Shown one piece after another: positions 16,613 to 25,385 of a DNA stretch of 61,290 bases. Both the position numbers and the translations under genes were made by a program. The notes under the pieces were generated by a model. It was not told where the DNA came from, did no database searches, and was given only the letters and a program-made list of their open reading frames with translations. The stretch lies in contig JAEUGJ010000009.1 in assembly GCA_016775335.1 (NCBI GenBank), forward strand, positions 1 through 61,290, in the 5' to 3' direction. Position 1 is the stretch's first letter; every line of letters starts with the position of its first letter. The stretch is from Mogibacterium sp. (GTDB taxonomy: Bacteria > Bacillota > Clostridia > Peptostreptococcales > Anaerovoracaceae).

Positions 16613-17725
16613 TTATTGAAGATTCTCCGGGTTCAGGCATTTCAAATCCTCCGGTAGGAAGATTCCGTCCTTTCGGATCAGTTCTCCGTCGAACCAAATC
16701 TCGCCGCCGCCGTAATCCTCTCGCTGAATCAGCACCAGATCCCAATGAACCGCCGATTCATTTCCGTTGGGTGCATCCTCGTAGCACATTCCCGGCGTCA
16801 GGTGGATGCTTCCGCATATTTTTTCGTCAAACAGGGTTTCCTTCATGGGATGCAGCACGTAAGGGTTGACTCCGATGGCAAATTCACCGAAGTACCGCGC
16901 GCCCGCATCCGTATCCAAGATTCGGTTAATCCGCTCCTCATTGTTGCAAGTGGCCCGGACAATCTTGCCGTCCTCGATTTCAAAACGGATATTTTCAAAG
17001 GTAAAGCCCTGTTCCTCCGACGGCGTATTGTAGGTAATCACGCCGTTCATGGAATCCTTCACCGGTGCGGTATACACCTCGCCATCCGGAATGTTGCATT
17101 CCCCGGCACACTTCACCGACGGAATATCTTTAATGGAGAAGGTCACATCCGTTCCCGGTGCCACGATTCTCACTTGATCCGTCTCATCCATCCGCTTCTT
17201 CAGCGCATCCATGGCGTGATTCATTTTGGAATAATCCAGGGTGCACACGTCATAGTAGAATTCCTCAAAAGCCTCCTGGCTCCGGTTCATGCGCTGCGCC
17301 ATCGCCGGTGTCGGGTATCTCAGAATCACCCACTTGGTGTGGTCCACTCGCTCGTTCAGACTCGGCGCCGTGTACTTTTCGTACAGGTGGTATTTCTCCG
17401 CCGGCACATCGCTGAACTCCGACGCATTGGCCGCCGCCCGAATCCCAATGTAGGCATCCATTTGCTTCATCAGGTACAAATCCGCATCGTCCTGCAGTTT
17501 CACCTGCTCCTCGCTGCATCCCATCAGGAATTCACGAGTGACGATCGGATGGTCGCACTTCACAAAAGGAACTCCCGCTGCAGCGTAGACTTCCCGTACA
17601 ATTCTTTTTACCAGAGGAACGCACTCCTCTCCGGTGTAATCGATTAATACTTTTTCTCCCGGCTGAATCCGGACGGAATAATTCACAAGCATCTGCGCCA
17701 GTTTGATATCCCTTGGATCGTTCAT
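16613..17725 (-). CDS. M29-family aminopeptidase
   Basis: The product has 370 residues, a clan of metal-dependent aminopeptidases (AmpS/PepS/aminopeptidase T). Likely metal ligands are visible: the Glu residues of AGECNIPDGEVYTAP, the ESAVHWD segment (His and Asp) and the GGEIWFDGELI C-terminus. It acts in the cytosol on N-terminal residues of peptides. GGAGGTGA precedes the ATG. It is the first gene of a run ending with the two-component regulator. Whether the run is one operon is not certain. Confidence 0.88.
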   Translation of the reverse strand: MNDPRDIKLAQMLVNYSVRIQPGEKVLIDYTGEECVPLVKRIVREVYAAAGVPFVKCDHPIVTREFLMGCSEEQVKLQDDADLYLMKQMDAYIGIRAAANASEFSDVPAEKYHLYEKYTAPSLNERVDHTKWVILRYPTPAMAQRMNRSQEAFEEFYYDVCTLDYSKMNHAMDALKKRMDETDQVRIVAPGTDVTFSIKDIPSVKCAGECNIPDGEVYTAPVKDSMNGVITYNTPSEEQGFTFENIRFEIEDGKIVRATCNNEERINRILDTDAGARYFGEFAIGVNPYVLHPMKETLFDEKICGSIHLTPGMCYEDAPNGNESAVHWDLVLIQREDYGGGEIWFDGELIRKDGIFLPEDLKCLNPENLQ

Positions 17726-17770
17726 TTCCGGTCACCTCCCAGTTTTCTCTATATACGTAAATTACCTTGT

Positions 17771-17802
17771 ATTATACCATATCTCATATTCCTTTTTATC
17801 AA
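17771..17802 (-). promoter_or_regulatory. Extended -10 promoter of the aminopeptidase unit
   Basis: Minus strand: an extended -10, TGGTATAAT, with TATAAT at 17771-17776. A TTGATA at 17797-17802 is 20 bp away, too far for an ideal -35, so the TGn extension probably carries recognition. Confidence 0.55.
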
Positions 17803-17855
17803 CTTGTATTAAATTATTATTCACTTCAAGTTCACATTGCGGAACGCAAAAATTA

Positions 17856-17889
17856 CAAAAAGTAAAACAGACTGCAGGGGAGCAGTCTG
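17856..17889 (-). terminator. Terminator of ychF
   Basis: Stem CAGACTGC (17868-17875) / GCAGTCTG (17882-17889); on the minus strand it is followed by TTTTACTTTTT. It lies ~135 bases after the ychF stop. The stretch between (17890-18024) shows only short direct repeats of TTTTGCAAA and no gene. Confidence 0.7.
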
Positions 17890-18024
17890 TTTCGTAAAAA
17901 GGGTATTGGGACTAGAGATTAAAGAGATTATTAAGGATAACCTCTACAGTCATTATACCAATCCTTTTGCAAAAATCAAGCAGTTTTGCAAATAATTTTC
18001 AACAATCTTCTGCGTGCCGTTCGT

Positions 18025-19116
18025 TTACACGTTAAACAGGAAGTGGATGACGTCGCCGTCCTGCACCACGTAATCCTTTCCCTCGGAGCGGATCAGGCCC
18101 TTTTCTCTGGCCTTTCCCAGGTTGCCGCCGCATTCCACCAGCTGGTCGTAAGTAATGGTTTCCGCGCGGATAAATCCCTTCTCGAAATCCGTGTGAATCT
18201 TTCCGGCTGCCTGCGGTGCTTTGGTGCCTCTCTTGATGGTCCACGCACGAACTTCCGGTTCGCCTGCCGTCAGGTAGGAGATGAGATCCAGCAAGGAGTA
18301 AGAGGCTTTAATTAGCTTGTCCAGACCGGACTCTTCAATGCCCAGATCTTCCAGGAACGCGTCTCGTTCCTCATCCTCCAGCTCTGCCATCTCGGCCTCG
18401 ATTTCCGCACAGATCTGTACGCAGCGAGCGCCTTCTGCCGCCGCCAGCTCCGAAACCTGCTTCACGTACGGATTGTCCGTATCCGCCACTTCATCCTCGG
18501 ACACGTTGGCCACGTAGATAATCGGCTTCGAGGTCAGCAAATCGATTTCGTCCAGCACCTCGTGATCGTCTTCGTCCATTTCCATGGCACGGATGTTCTT
18601 TCCGCTTTCCAGCCATTCCTTGGCCCGCTCCAGAATCTCCAGCTTGGATCCCAGTTTCTTGTCTGCCTTCATGTTCTTCTGCGTCCGGGCGATGGCTCTC
18701 TCCAGAACCTCCAGGTCCGCAAAAATCAGCTCTGTATTGATGGTATCAATATCCTCCAGCGGGTCGATATGACCGTTTACGTGAACGATATTGTCATTCT
18801 CAAAGCAGCGAACCACGTGTACGATTGCCGCAACCTCTCGGATATGACCCAGGAACTTGTTTCCCAATCCTTCTCCTTTGGACGCACCCTTCACCAGACC
18901 CGCAATGTCGCAGAATTCAATGGTGGTGTAGATGGTCTTCTTCGAATTGTAAATGTCGTGCAGCACCTGCAGTCTCTTATCCGGAACCGTTACCACGCCC
19001 ACATTCGGCTCGATGGTACAGAACGGATAGTTGGCCGCTTCCGCACCGGCCTTCGTAATCGCATTGAACAGCGTACTTTTACCCACGTTTGGGAGACCCA
19101 CAATACCTAATTTCAT
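18025..19116 (-). CDS. ychF: Redox-regulated ATPase YchF
   Basis: The product has 363 residues, an Obg-family P-loop protein that prefers ATP and binds ribosomes. Motifs: MKLGIVGLPNVGKSTLFNAI (G1), ANYPFCTIEPNVGVV, DIAGLVKGASKGEGLGNKFL (G3), the coiled-coil insertion, and a C-terminal TGS domain (RAWTIKRGTKAPQAAGKIH to the end). NVSEDE replaces the NKxD motif, as usual for YchF. It has its own promoter and terminator. Confidence 0.97.
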   Translation of the reverse strand: MKLGIVGLPNVGKSTLFNAITKAGAEAANYPFCTIEPNVGVVTVPDKRLQVLHDIYNSKKTIYTTIEFCDIAGLVKGASKGEGLGNKFLGHIREVAAIVHVVRCFENDNIVHVNGHIDPLEDIDTINTELIFADLEVLERAIARTQKNMKADKKLGSKLEILERAKEWLESGKNIRAMEMDEDDHEVLDEIDLLTSKPIIYVANVSEDEVADTDNPYVKQVSELAAAEGARCVQICAEIEAEMAELEDEERDAFLEDLGIEESGLDKLIKASYSLLDLISYLTAGEPEVRAWTIKRGTKAPQAAGKIHTDFEKGFIRAETITYDQLVECGGNLGKAREKGLIRSEGKDYVVQDGDVIHFLFNV

Positions 19117-19179
19117 ATTTCACCTCAAAATCTTTATTCGCACATATCCCGGAATCACTTCTCATCCCGGCAACTACTT

Positions 19180-19208
19180 ATTGTAACATCATATAGGCTT
19201 AATTTCAA
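19180..19208 (-). promoter_or_regulatory. Promoter of ychF
   Basis: Minus strand: -35 TTGAAA (19203-19208), 17-bp spacer, -10 TACAAT (19180-19185). The -35 overlaps the lgt stop codon. Confidence 0.7.
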
Positions 19209-19951
19209 TTTTCTTCTCGCCGTTTCAGGCAGATATAGAGAATGATGCTTCCCACAAAAACAAATGCGCTGAGCACCATGGCCTGCCGAAAAGGCCCGAT
19301 CATCAGGCTGTCCGTCCGAAGGGATTCCACAAAAAAACGTTCCGCCGAATACAGGATTCCGTACAGGCACATGATCTGACCGGAAAATCGCCGATGCCGG
19401 TTGTCCATATAGAGGAGAAACAGGCACAGAAGTCCGCACCAAACGGATTCATACAAGAACGTAGGGTGCACGTGCTGCCCGTTCACCACAATCGCCCAAG
19501 GCAGGTCGGTGGTCCGGCCGTATGCCTCGCTGTTGAAGAAATTCCCCCAGCGGCCGATGCACTGCGCCAATGCCACGCCCGGGAAAATCAAATCTGCCAT
19601 GGAGAGGAACGGAATGTTCTTTTTCCGGCAGACCGCCCAGGCGGTCACCAATCCGAAAATCAGTCCGCCGTGAATCGCCAGTCCCCCCTCGCGAATGTTA
19701 AACGCCTCCATGGGATTGTATCGATACAGGGTATTCCACGAAAAAATCACATAGTAAACCCGTGCGCCGATGATTCCGATAGGCAGGGTCCACAGCACCA
19801 GATCCAGCACATCGTCCGGCCGGATCCCCCGCTTCGGCGCCCGTTTGTACGCCAGCAGCGTCGCCAGCATGGCGCCGGTCGCAATCAGGATTCCATACCA
19901 CCGTATCTCCATCGTGCCGATGGTAAAAGCAATTGGTCCGGGTGATTCCAT
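19205..19951 (-). CDS. lgt: Prolipoprotein diacylglyceryl transferase
   Basis: The membrane enzyme of 248 residues transfers diacylglycerol from phosphatidylglycerol to the lipobox Cys of prolipoproteins. Signature blocks: RWYGILIATGAML, the AIHGGLIFG loop with the essential His, QCIGRWGNFFNSEAYG (Lgt signature with R, N, E), and HPTFLYES. Seven membrane segments are apparent. I prefer the ATG at 19951, which has AAAGGA nine bases before it, over an in-frame ATG eight codons upstream with a weak site. Confidence 0.96.
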   Translation of the reverse strand: MESPGPIAFTIGTMEIRWYGILIATGAMLATLLAYKRAPKRGIRPDDVLDLVLWTLPIGIIGARVYYVIFSWNTLYRYNPMEAFNIREGGLAIHGGLIFGLVTAWAVCRKKNIPFLSMADLIFPGVALAQCIGRWGNFFNSEAYGRTTDLPWAIVVNGQHVHPTFLYESVWCGLLCLFLLYMDNRHRRFSGQIMCLYGILYSAERFFVESLRTDSLMIGPFRQAMVLSAFVFVGSIILYICLKRREEN

Positions 19952-20043
19952 ACGCTTCCATCCTTTCTTTTTCATTCGTTTCTCTACATGTTATATTACG
20001 ATTTCCGGTCTTGCATTTCCATATGGATTCTGTAAAAAATCGC

Positions 20044-20076
20044 AAAAAACAAAAGAAGCGATTTCTCGCTTCTTTT
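20044..20076 (-). terminator. Terminator of the tRNA cluster
   Basis: Minus strand: stem AAAAGAAGCGA / TCGCTTCTTTT around a GAAA tetraloop, then G and six T. It follows tRNA-Cys by four bases. Confidence 0.9.
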
Positions 20077-20080
20077 GTAG

Positions 20081-20154
20081 TGGAGGCGACACCCAGATTC
20101 GAACTGGGGATGAGGGTTTTGCAGACCCGAGCCTTACCACTTGGCTATGTCGCC
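20081..20154 (-). tRNA. tRNA-Cys (GCA)
   Basis: A complete cloverleaf reads on the minus strand: 5' GGCGACA acceptor pairing with the 3' end, T-arm GGTTCGAAT-like segment, anticodon GCA. Discriminator U73 is typical for Cys, and the 3' CCA is encoded. It is last in the six-gene cluster. Confidence 0.95.
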
Positions 20155-20158
20155 GAAT

Positions 20159-20233
20159 TGGCTAGGGTAGCAGGATTCGAACCTGCGCATGATGGAATCA
20201 GAATCCATTGCCTTACCACTTGGCTATACCCCA
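20159..20233 (-). tRNA. tRNA-Gln (CTG)
   Basis: The anticodon stem ATGGA/TCCAT encloses loop TTCTGAT, giving anticodon CTG. The acceptor TGGGGTA pairs with TACCCTA including one G-U. Discriminator G and CCA are encoded. This reads CAG codons; a tRNA-Gln(TTG) must exist elsewhere. Confidence 0.93.
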
Positions 20234-20266
20234 ACAACATAATATTAATTTTTCATAGCCTCTATA

Positions 20267-20343
20267 TGGGGTGGGTAGTGGGATTCGAACCCACGCATAC
20301 AGGAGCCACAACCCTGGGTCTTAACCGCTTGACGATACCCACC
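20267..20343 (-). tRNA. tRNA-His (GTG)
   Basis: Anticodon GTG lies in loop TTGTGGC. The extra 5' G (G-1) opposite C73, the identity element of tRNA-His, is encoded, as is CCA. Confidence 0.95.
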
Positions 20344-20349
20344 ATATTT

Positions 20350-20426
20350 TGGCGACCGGGAACGGGCTCGAACCGTCGACCTCCAGCGTGACAGGCTGGC
20401 ATTCTAACCAACTGAACTACCCGGCC
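20350..20426 (-). tRNA. tRNA-Asp (GTC)
   Basis: The anticodon stem CCAGC/GCTGG encloses loop CTGTCAC, giving anticodon GTC. The acceptor GGCCGGG/CCCGGTC, discriminator G and encoded CCA fit tRNA-Asp. Confidence 0.95.
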
Positions 20427-20433
20427 ATAAAAG

Positions 20434-20509
20434 TGGTGGACGCTATAGGGCTCGAACCTATGACCCTCTGCTTGTAAGGCAGATGCTCTCCCAGCTGAGC
20501 TAAGCGTCC
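20434..20509 (-). tRNA. tRNA-Val (TAC)
   Basis: The anticodon stem TCTGC/GCAGA encloses loop CTTACAA, giving anticodon TAC. The acceptor GGACGCT/AGCGTCC, discriminator A and CCA are encoded. Confidence 0.95.
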
Positions 20510-20516
20510 ACATTAG

Positions 20517-20593
20517 TGGTGGCGGCGAGTGGACTCGAACCACTGACCTTTCGGGTATGAACCGAACGCTATAGCCAGCTAAGCTACGCCGCC
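20517..20593 (-). tRNA. tRNA-Met (CAT), elongator type
   Basis: The anticodon stem TTCGG/CCGAA encloses loop TTCATAC, giving CAT. A fully paired first acceptor pair (G1-C72) and the GGCGGCG acceptor argue for the elongator tRNA, not initiator fMet. Ile2 (lysidine) is less likely. It is the first gene after the promoter. Confidence 0.9.
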
Positions 20594-20639
20594 ATCTTCG
20601 TTGCTCTGTGAATTTCTTTCTCACTCACGTCGCCATATT

Positions 20640-20668
20640 ATAATAGCAAAGTATCGGGCTCATGTCAA
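20640..20668 (-). promoter_or_regulatory. Promoter of the six-gene tRNA operon (Met-Val-Asp-His-Gln-Cys)
   Basis: Minus strand: consensus -35 TTGACA (20663-20668), 17-bp spacer, -10 TATTAT (20640-20645). Transcription should start about 35 bases before tRNA-Met. Confidence 0.88.
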
Positions 20669-20725
20669 CAACTTTTTCAAACTTTTTTATTTTCAAAATT
20701 TTGACCTGTCCGCCCGCTGCAGATG

Positions 20726-20734
20726 TGTTATAAT
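20726..20734 (+). promoter_or_regulatory. Extended -10 promoter of the YprB-like nuclease gene
   Basis: Plus strand: TGTTATAAT is an extended -10 (TGn plus TATAAT at 20729-20734). A TTGACC at 20701 is 22 bp away, too distant for a standard -35. It diverges from the tRNA promoter. Confidence 0.55.
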
Positions 20735-20794
20735 TCTCTGCAGAAAGCAACTCTGACATTATAGCACTTCATCCACCGGAAAGGAAGGGGTATT

Positions 20795-21922
20795 TTGAAA
20801 AAATTTTGCAGAAAATATAAAATGCCGGAACTGAGCGGTTCCCTGTACCGGCGGTACTACGGTTCTCTCAAGCCCTGCATCTTCGATATCGAAACCACCG
20901 GTTTCGCCAACGGACGGAACACAAGCCGCGTCATCATGTCGGCGCTGCTCATTCCTTCGGGAGAAAATCAAATATCCGTAACTCAGTTTCTGGCGGAAGA
21001 GCCCTATGAAGAAGACCGGGTTCTCCGGGCCACTCTGGATTTTCTGAACGAACAGAAAGCGGACTTCCTGGTCACCTACAACGGTGCGTCCTTCGATATT
21101 CCTTTTATGAACCGACGACTGGAGGCCCTTCATTTTCCTTTTACCCTGAAGATGTACAACCTGGACCTGTACTCCTGGATTCGGCGGAACACCGGGCTTC
21201 CGGGACAGCTGTCCGCCCTCTCCCAGAAATCCGTGGAGAATTTTTTTCACATCGGAACCGACCGAATGGATGCCATCTCTGGGAAGGAAAGCGTCCGGCT
21301 CTATTACGAATACGTCACAAGCCACAGCGGGATGCTGGAGAAGGTTCTTCTCACCCACAACCGGGAGGACGTGGTACAGCTCTACCGAATTCTGCGGCGC
21401 CTGTTTTCCGACGAAGGACAATCGCTCCTGCTTCACGGGAATTTTCATCAGGCCCAGGCCAACTACGGATTTCCGCTCCTGCCGGATGCCGGTCTATCCC
21501 TGCGGCCGAAGATTTCCGGAAACAAACTGCAGCTGTCCGGCCTTCAGCACTGCTCCGTGGAGAAGATGGCGGCGATGAATCCGGACGTGAACACCCGGGT
21601 GTATTACCGGGAGGAGGAACTGCCGTTTCCCCTGAACGCATCGATTTTCCCGGATGCGGACAATCCTCTTCAAGGGGAATTCCGGGCGCGCACCGCCGAC
21701 TTCCGAATTACCCTGCCACTGGAATCCTATGACAACGCCCTGTATGCGGATGTGTCCGCAGTGGAACTCCAATCACCGCATCGGGAGGTTTTGGAACAGA
21801 TGAGCGAATACGTGAACGGCTATCTGATCCTCAAAGAGGGGGACGACATCTCCTACTCCGCCCTCAACATGCTGGCCCAGCTCACCGCCGAAGACATCGA
21901 AAAACGCATCCGTACGTTCTAG
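20795..21922 (+). CDS. YprB-like RNase H-fold exonuclease
   Basis: The product has 375 residues. The N-terminal half is a DEDD-type 3'-5' exonuclease-like fold (YprB RNase H-like domain): CIFDIETTGF with Asp and Glu, FLVTYNGASFDIPFMNRR, and LLTHNREDVVQLYRIL with the final Asp. The C-terminal ~170 residues are not recognised. The start is TTG at 20795, five bases after AGGAAGG; the alternative ATG at 20822 would cut nine codons. The enzyme is predicted to act on DNA or RNA ends, but the substrate is unknown. It is a single gene with its own promoter and terminator. Confidence 0.75.
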   Translation: MKKFCRKYKMPELSGSLYRRYYGSLKPCIFDIETTGFANGRNTSRVIMSALLIPSGENQISVTQFLAEEPYEEDRVLRATLDFLNEQKADFLVTYNGASFDIPFMNRRLEALHFPFTLKMYNLDLYSWIRRNTGLPGQLSALSQKSVENFFHIGTDRMDAISGKESVRLYYEYVTSHSGMLEKVLLTHNREDVVQLYRILRRLFSDEGQSLLLHGNFHQAQANYGFPLLPDAGLSLRPKISGNKLQLSGLQHCSVEKMAAMNPDVNTRVYYREEELPFPLNASIFPDADNPLQGEFRARTADFRITLPLESYDNALYADVSAVELQSPHREVLEQMSEYVNGYLILKEGDDISYSALNMLAQLTAEDIEKRIRTF

Positions 21923-21944
21923 TCCCGTACGGATGCGTTTTTTG
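21901..21944. terminator. Bidirectional terminator between the YprB-like gene and yitT
   Basis: The 15-bp stem AAAACGCATCCGTAC / GTACGGATGCGTTTT (21901-21915 with 21927-21941) has T-runs on both strands. It includes the last codons and stop of the plus-strand gene. Confidence 0.85.
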
Positions 21945-21957
21945 TTTCCATGTTATT

Positions 21958-22857
21958 CTAATTGTTGTCCACCTCGTGGATGTCGGAGAATCCTTTTCCC
22001 AGACCCCAGACGCTGCTCAGCTTTGTCACCGTCACAAAGGCGTTCTCATCGTGCTCCGCCAGAAAACTCTTAATCTGCAGGCTTTCCCGCGGAGAGCAGA
22101 TAATCTGCACCGACCGCCGTTCCGTTTTCGTATATTCTCCGGTGGAGGTATAGGTGGTCACGCCCCGGTGCATCTCATTCATCACGAAATCCACCAACAG
22201 CTGCGGATCCTTCGTAATCACCGCCACGGATACCTGTACGCCCGAAATTCCCAGGAGTATCGATTCCGTGATTTTACTGGTGATAAAAACAGTGACCAAC
22301 GCGTAGAAGGCCACGTTCCGGTCGAAGACGAAGGCGGACATCACGATAATCGAGCCGTCCAGAAAAAGAATAATTTGTCCAATCGGAACGTGTTTCATCA
22401 GCCGGAATTTGATAACCCGGGCGATGGAATCCGTGCCGCCGGAAGAAAACCCGTCGATGTAACCGATGCCCGTAGCCATCCCGTACAACACGCCCACCAA
22501 TACGGACGCCAGGAATGGATCCTTGTGGGACAGCAGACTGAAATCCACCTGTTCCATGCCGTACATCATTACCGGATAGGCGATGGACAGGGCGATAATT
22601 TTCTGCACGTCCTTCCATCCCAAGGTGAAATATACCAACGCTACCACCAACATACCGAAGCAGTAGTACACCAGCGAATAGTTCCACGGCACAAAATGAG
22701 TGATGATTCGCACGATACCCGGCAGCCCGCCGGAGGTCAGTCCGTTGGGGATCATCACGAAAATCTGGGCGGCGGAACCGGCAAAAGCGGAACACAGCAC
22801 CACAATCGCAGAACGCAAAAACTTCTTTCCCTTATCGTTTTTCTTTTCGTCCATCAT
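21958..22857 (-). CDS. YitT family membrane protein
   Basis: The product has 299 residues, with five to six membrane helices (GLTSGGLPGIVRIITH, GIGYIDGFSSGGTDSIARVI are the family's repeated G-G-x-D motifs) and a C-terminal soluble DUF2179 domain (~220-290, ending in VWGLGKGFSDIHEV). Function of the family is unknown; transport or ligand sensing has been proposed. The ATG at 22857 overlaps the end of the methyltransferase gene by 26 bases, with AAAGGA nine bases upstream, so the two are co-translated. Confidence 0.85.
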   Translation of the reverse strand: MMDEKKNDKGKKFLRSAIVVLCSAFAGSAAQIFVMIPNGLTSGGLPGIVRIITHFVPWNYSLVYYCFGMLVVALVYFTLGWKDVQKIIALSIAYPVMMYGMEQVDFSLLSHKDPFLASVLVGVLYGMATGIGYIDGFSSGGTDSIARVIKFRLMKHVPIGQIILFLDGSIIVMSAFVFDRNVAFYALVTVFITSKITESILLGISGVQVSVAVITKDPQLLVDFVMNEMHRGVTTYTSTGEYTKTERRSVQIICSPRESLQIKSFLAEHDENAFVTVTKLSSVWGLGKGFSDIHEVDNN

Positions 22858-24148
22858 AGAAATATTCCTTTCCGAACACGTCTACCAGAATTATTGCATA
22901 ATTCCCATTTGATTGGAATTGGAATTGACTCGGTGTTTCACTGATAAGGTGTCGTCCCCGGAAGGTGCCGTCGTAATCCGGGTCCACCATCACGTGGTCG
23001 ATGTATTGCTCCGGCGCCTCGATGCCGATTTTCATGGCCAAATCTCGATCCTTCAGCGGAATGTGACCGTAATCGATTTCCGGTCGGAACTGATTGACCT
23101 TGCACGTATACATGTTTTTGCCATTTTCCAAAGGAACAGAATCCTCCACCTCTACGGAGAACCAACCGCATTTGTTGCCGGTCCGCTGGCGGTAGTAGTC
23201 GTACGTTCCCTCTCGGGATTCCAGTCTCTTTCGAGTGGTGGAGATCGCCAAAGGCTCCGTATCGCAGCCCACCCAGTGGCGGTTCAGCGCCTCTGCCGTT
23301 TCCGGAAGGGTTCCGGAGCCGCAGAAGAAATCCGCACAGTAGTCTCCTTCTTCCGTAGTAGCTTCGATAATCCGCCGCAGTAGCTCCGTCGGCTTCTGGG
23401 TGGCATACCCGTTTCGCTCCGCCGAGGTTCGCCCCACCATATCGATGGACCACACGTCCTTCATGTTCACCATGGTGTACCAGCCGTACTCATCCTTGTA
23501 CTCCTTCACGCCTTTGAAACGGTACGGCTTCAGCCCCCGGTTGTAGGATTTTTCCTTCGGCACGTTCAGGTGGTAATAGGCGGTCTTGCTGTACACCAGA
23601 ATGGTATCGTGCTTCCGGGAAAAATGCCGCTTTCCGCTGCCGCCGGATTTGTACTGCCAGATAATCTCGTTCTGGAAATTCTTCGCCCCGAACACCTCAT
23701 CCATAATCAATTTCATGTAGTGGGCGGAGTGCCAATCCAGGTGCACCCAGATCAGCCCGTCCTCTGCCAGCAGCTTCCGCATGAGGATCAATCGCGCGGT
23801 CATATTCTCCACGTAGCATTCCAGGCTTCGCTCAAAAGTATCGTCGTACGCCAAATGCTTGATTTTGTGATTCTTCCCGGTTCGGTCCTTCAGATCGATG
23901 GTGGCGTTGAATTTGCTTTTGGTAAAAAAAGGAGGATCGATGTAGATCAGACGAAACCGACCCTCATAGCCATTTTCCAAAAGGCCCTGCATATAGGCCA
24001 AATTATCCCCCAGAACCAAGGCGTTCCGGCTCTCTTCATCGGGGATGGGGTTGTGCTGCGCCACCCGGTCGAAGACGGCATCCGCCTTCTCCCCCGCCAG
24101 CATCTTTCCCTGTTCCAGCCCATTCTGTAAATCCGCTAATATACTCAT
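22832..24148 (-). CDS. Orphan DNA methyltransferase, beta-class (type III Mod-like)
   Basis: The product has 438 residues. Catalytic motif IV is DPPF at residues 71-74 (a variant of DPPY), and the SAM-binding motif I DFFCGSGT comes much later (273-280), preceded by ATQKPTELLRRII. This order defines the beta group of amino-methyltransferases, mostly adenine-N6 type III Mod proteins. The recognition region would be roughly 155-240. No restriction (Res) gene lies next to it, so it is an orphan. It starts at 24148 with a weak, distant ribosome site, and is transcribed with yitT from its own promoter. Confidence 0.85.
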   Translation of the reverse strand: MSILADLQNGLEQGKMLAGEKADAVFDRVAQHNPIPDEESRNALVLGDNLAYMQGLLENGYEGRFRLIYIDPPFFTKSKFNATIDLKDRTGKNHKIKHLAYDDTFERSLECYVENMTARLILMRKLLAEDGLIWVHLDWHSAHYMKLIMDEVFGAKNFQNEIIWQYKSGGSGKRHFSRKHDTILVYSKTAYYHLNVPKEKSYNRGLKPYRFKGVKEYKDEYGWYTMVNMKDVWSIDMVGRTSAERNGYATQKPTELLRRIIEATTEEGDYCADFFCGSGTLPETAEALNRHWVGCDTEPLAISTTRKRLESREGTYDYYRQRTGNKCGWFSVEVEDSVPLENGKNMYTCKVNQFRPEIDYGHIPLKDRDLAMKIGIEAPEQYIDHVMVDPDYDGTFRGRHLISETPSQFQFQSNGNYAIILVDVFGKEYFYDGRKEKR

Positions 24149-24185
24149 ATTCTAATATCTATCCTTACTCTTTAGTTCTGTAGAT

Positions 24186-24214
24186 ATTATAAAACACCGG
24201 ACTTACCTTGTCTA
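24186..24214 (-). promoter_or_regulatory. Promoter of the methyltransferase-yitT unit
   Basis: Minus strand: -35 TAGACA (24209-24214), 17-bp spacer, -10 TATAAT (24186-24191). No terminator separates it from the end of pheA. Confidence 0.65.
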
Positions 24215-24235
24215 TATATCAACTTTTTCAATTTC

Positions 24236-25381
24236 CTACACTTCGATGTAGCTTCCCAAATACCGGAAGTCCTTGCACACCCCCTCCAGATGGTTCATCA
24301 GTCGGATGAACTGCTCCGTGTATACGGATTCCTCGAAGTCGAAATAGAAGCGGAAATCGAAGTCGCTTCCCGGAATCGGTCTGGATTCCAGCTTGGTGAT
24401 GTTGATTCCGCAGGCATTGATGGCGGAAAGCACTTTGTACAAGGAACCCGGTGTGTGATCCGTGGTGCACATGAAGCTGGTCTTGTTCGCCCCCGGATAG
24501 ATTTCCAGGGGTTTGGTGATGCAGATAAAACGAGTATAGTTGTTGTCGCTGTCCTGCACCGCCCGTTCCAGGCTTTCCAGGGAGTAGTACGCACCGTTGA
24601 TTTCCGCACCCAGCGCCGCCGCATCCCTTCGGCCGGACTCCGCCAGGTATTTCGCTGCCGCCGCCGTATTTTCGCACACCGTAATCTTCGCTTCCGGGAA
24701 TTCCCTCCGCAGGTATTCATCGCATTGCGACAGGGCCTGCTCCTGAGAAATGATTTCCTTAATATCCGCCTTCTGCACTCCCTTGTTCACCAGGAGGCTG
24801 TGCTCAATCTTAATCTTGATGCTCTTCACGATGTGAAAATCATAGGTCCGCATCAAATCGTAGACACGGTTCACCGAACCGGCCGTGCTGTTCTCCACCG
24901 GAAGCACTCCGTACCGGCAAAGACCCTCATCGATAGCCGCGAAAACCCCTTTGAAGTTCTTGGTATAGACGATTTTCGGCATTTTAAAGAATCGCTCGCA
25001 GGCATCTTGGGAGTAGGCCCCCTGCACGCCCTGGCACGCCACTACCGCCATCTCCGGAAAAATCGGCGATGTATCCTTTAGGGCCTGCCGAATTTCTTTT
25101 ACCACCCGAGACTCCGTGTGCGTCACCTGTCTTTGGTGATCCGCGCTCATCTCCATCAGCAAGCTGAACAGCATCCGGTTGTAATACGCCATATCGTTGG
25201 CCGAATCCTCGGTAATCTTCTCCATCAGCGCCCGTTCCCGCAGCGGATCCACAATGCCCAGGTCGTTGGCCTGCTTGTATTTCGCAATGCCCTCCGCCAC
25301 GCGCATCCGTTCATCCACCTTCTCAATCAGGGTCCGGTCGATTTCGTCGATTTTCTTTCTGTACTCTTCCAAATTAGTCAT
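24236..25381 (-). CDS. pheA: Bifunctional chorismate mutase / prephenate dehydratase (P-protein)
   Basis: The product has 381 residues. Domain order: AroQ chorismate mutase (~1-85; YRKKIDEIDRTLIEKVDERM), prephenate dehydratase (~105-280; ACQGVQGAYSQDACERFF, GVLPVENSTAGSVNRVYD, YTRFICI) and a C-terminal ACT domain (~295-375) with the Phe-binding motif ESRPIPG. It converts chorismate to phenylpyruvate, and the ACT motif implies feedback inhibition by Phe. I chose the ATG at 25381 because AGGAGA precedes it and a longer frame starts inside aroA. It is the last gene of the aroF-aroB-aroA-pheA unit. Confidence 0.96.
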   Translation of the reverse strand: MTNLEEYRKKIDEIDRTLIEKVDERMRVAEGIAKYKQANDLGIVDPLRERALMEKITEDSANDMAYYNRMLFSLLMEMSADHQRQVTHTESRVVKEIRQALKDTSPIFPEMAVVACQGVQGAYSQDACERFFKMPKIVYTKNFKGVFAAIDEGLCRYGVLPVENSTAGSVNRVYDLMRTYDFHIVKSIKIKIEHSLLVNKGVQKADIKEIISQEQALSQCDEYLRREFPEAKITVCENTAAAAKYLAESGRRDAAALGAEINGAYYSLESLERAVQDSDNNYTRFICITKPLEIYPGANKTSFMCTTDHTPGSLYKVLSAINACGINITKLESRPIPGSDFDFRFYFDFEESVYTEQFIRLMNHLEGVCKDFRYLGSYIEV

Positions 25382-25385
25382 CTCT

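Noticed and set aside
22832..24148. Complete type III restriction-modification system
   Set aside because: Only the methyltransferase is present; neighbours are yitT and pheA.
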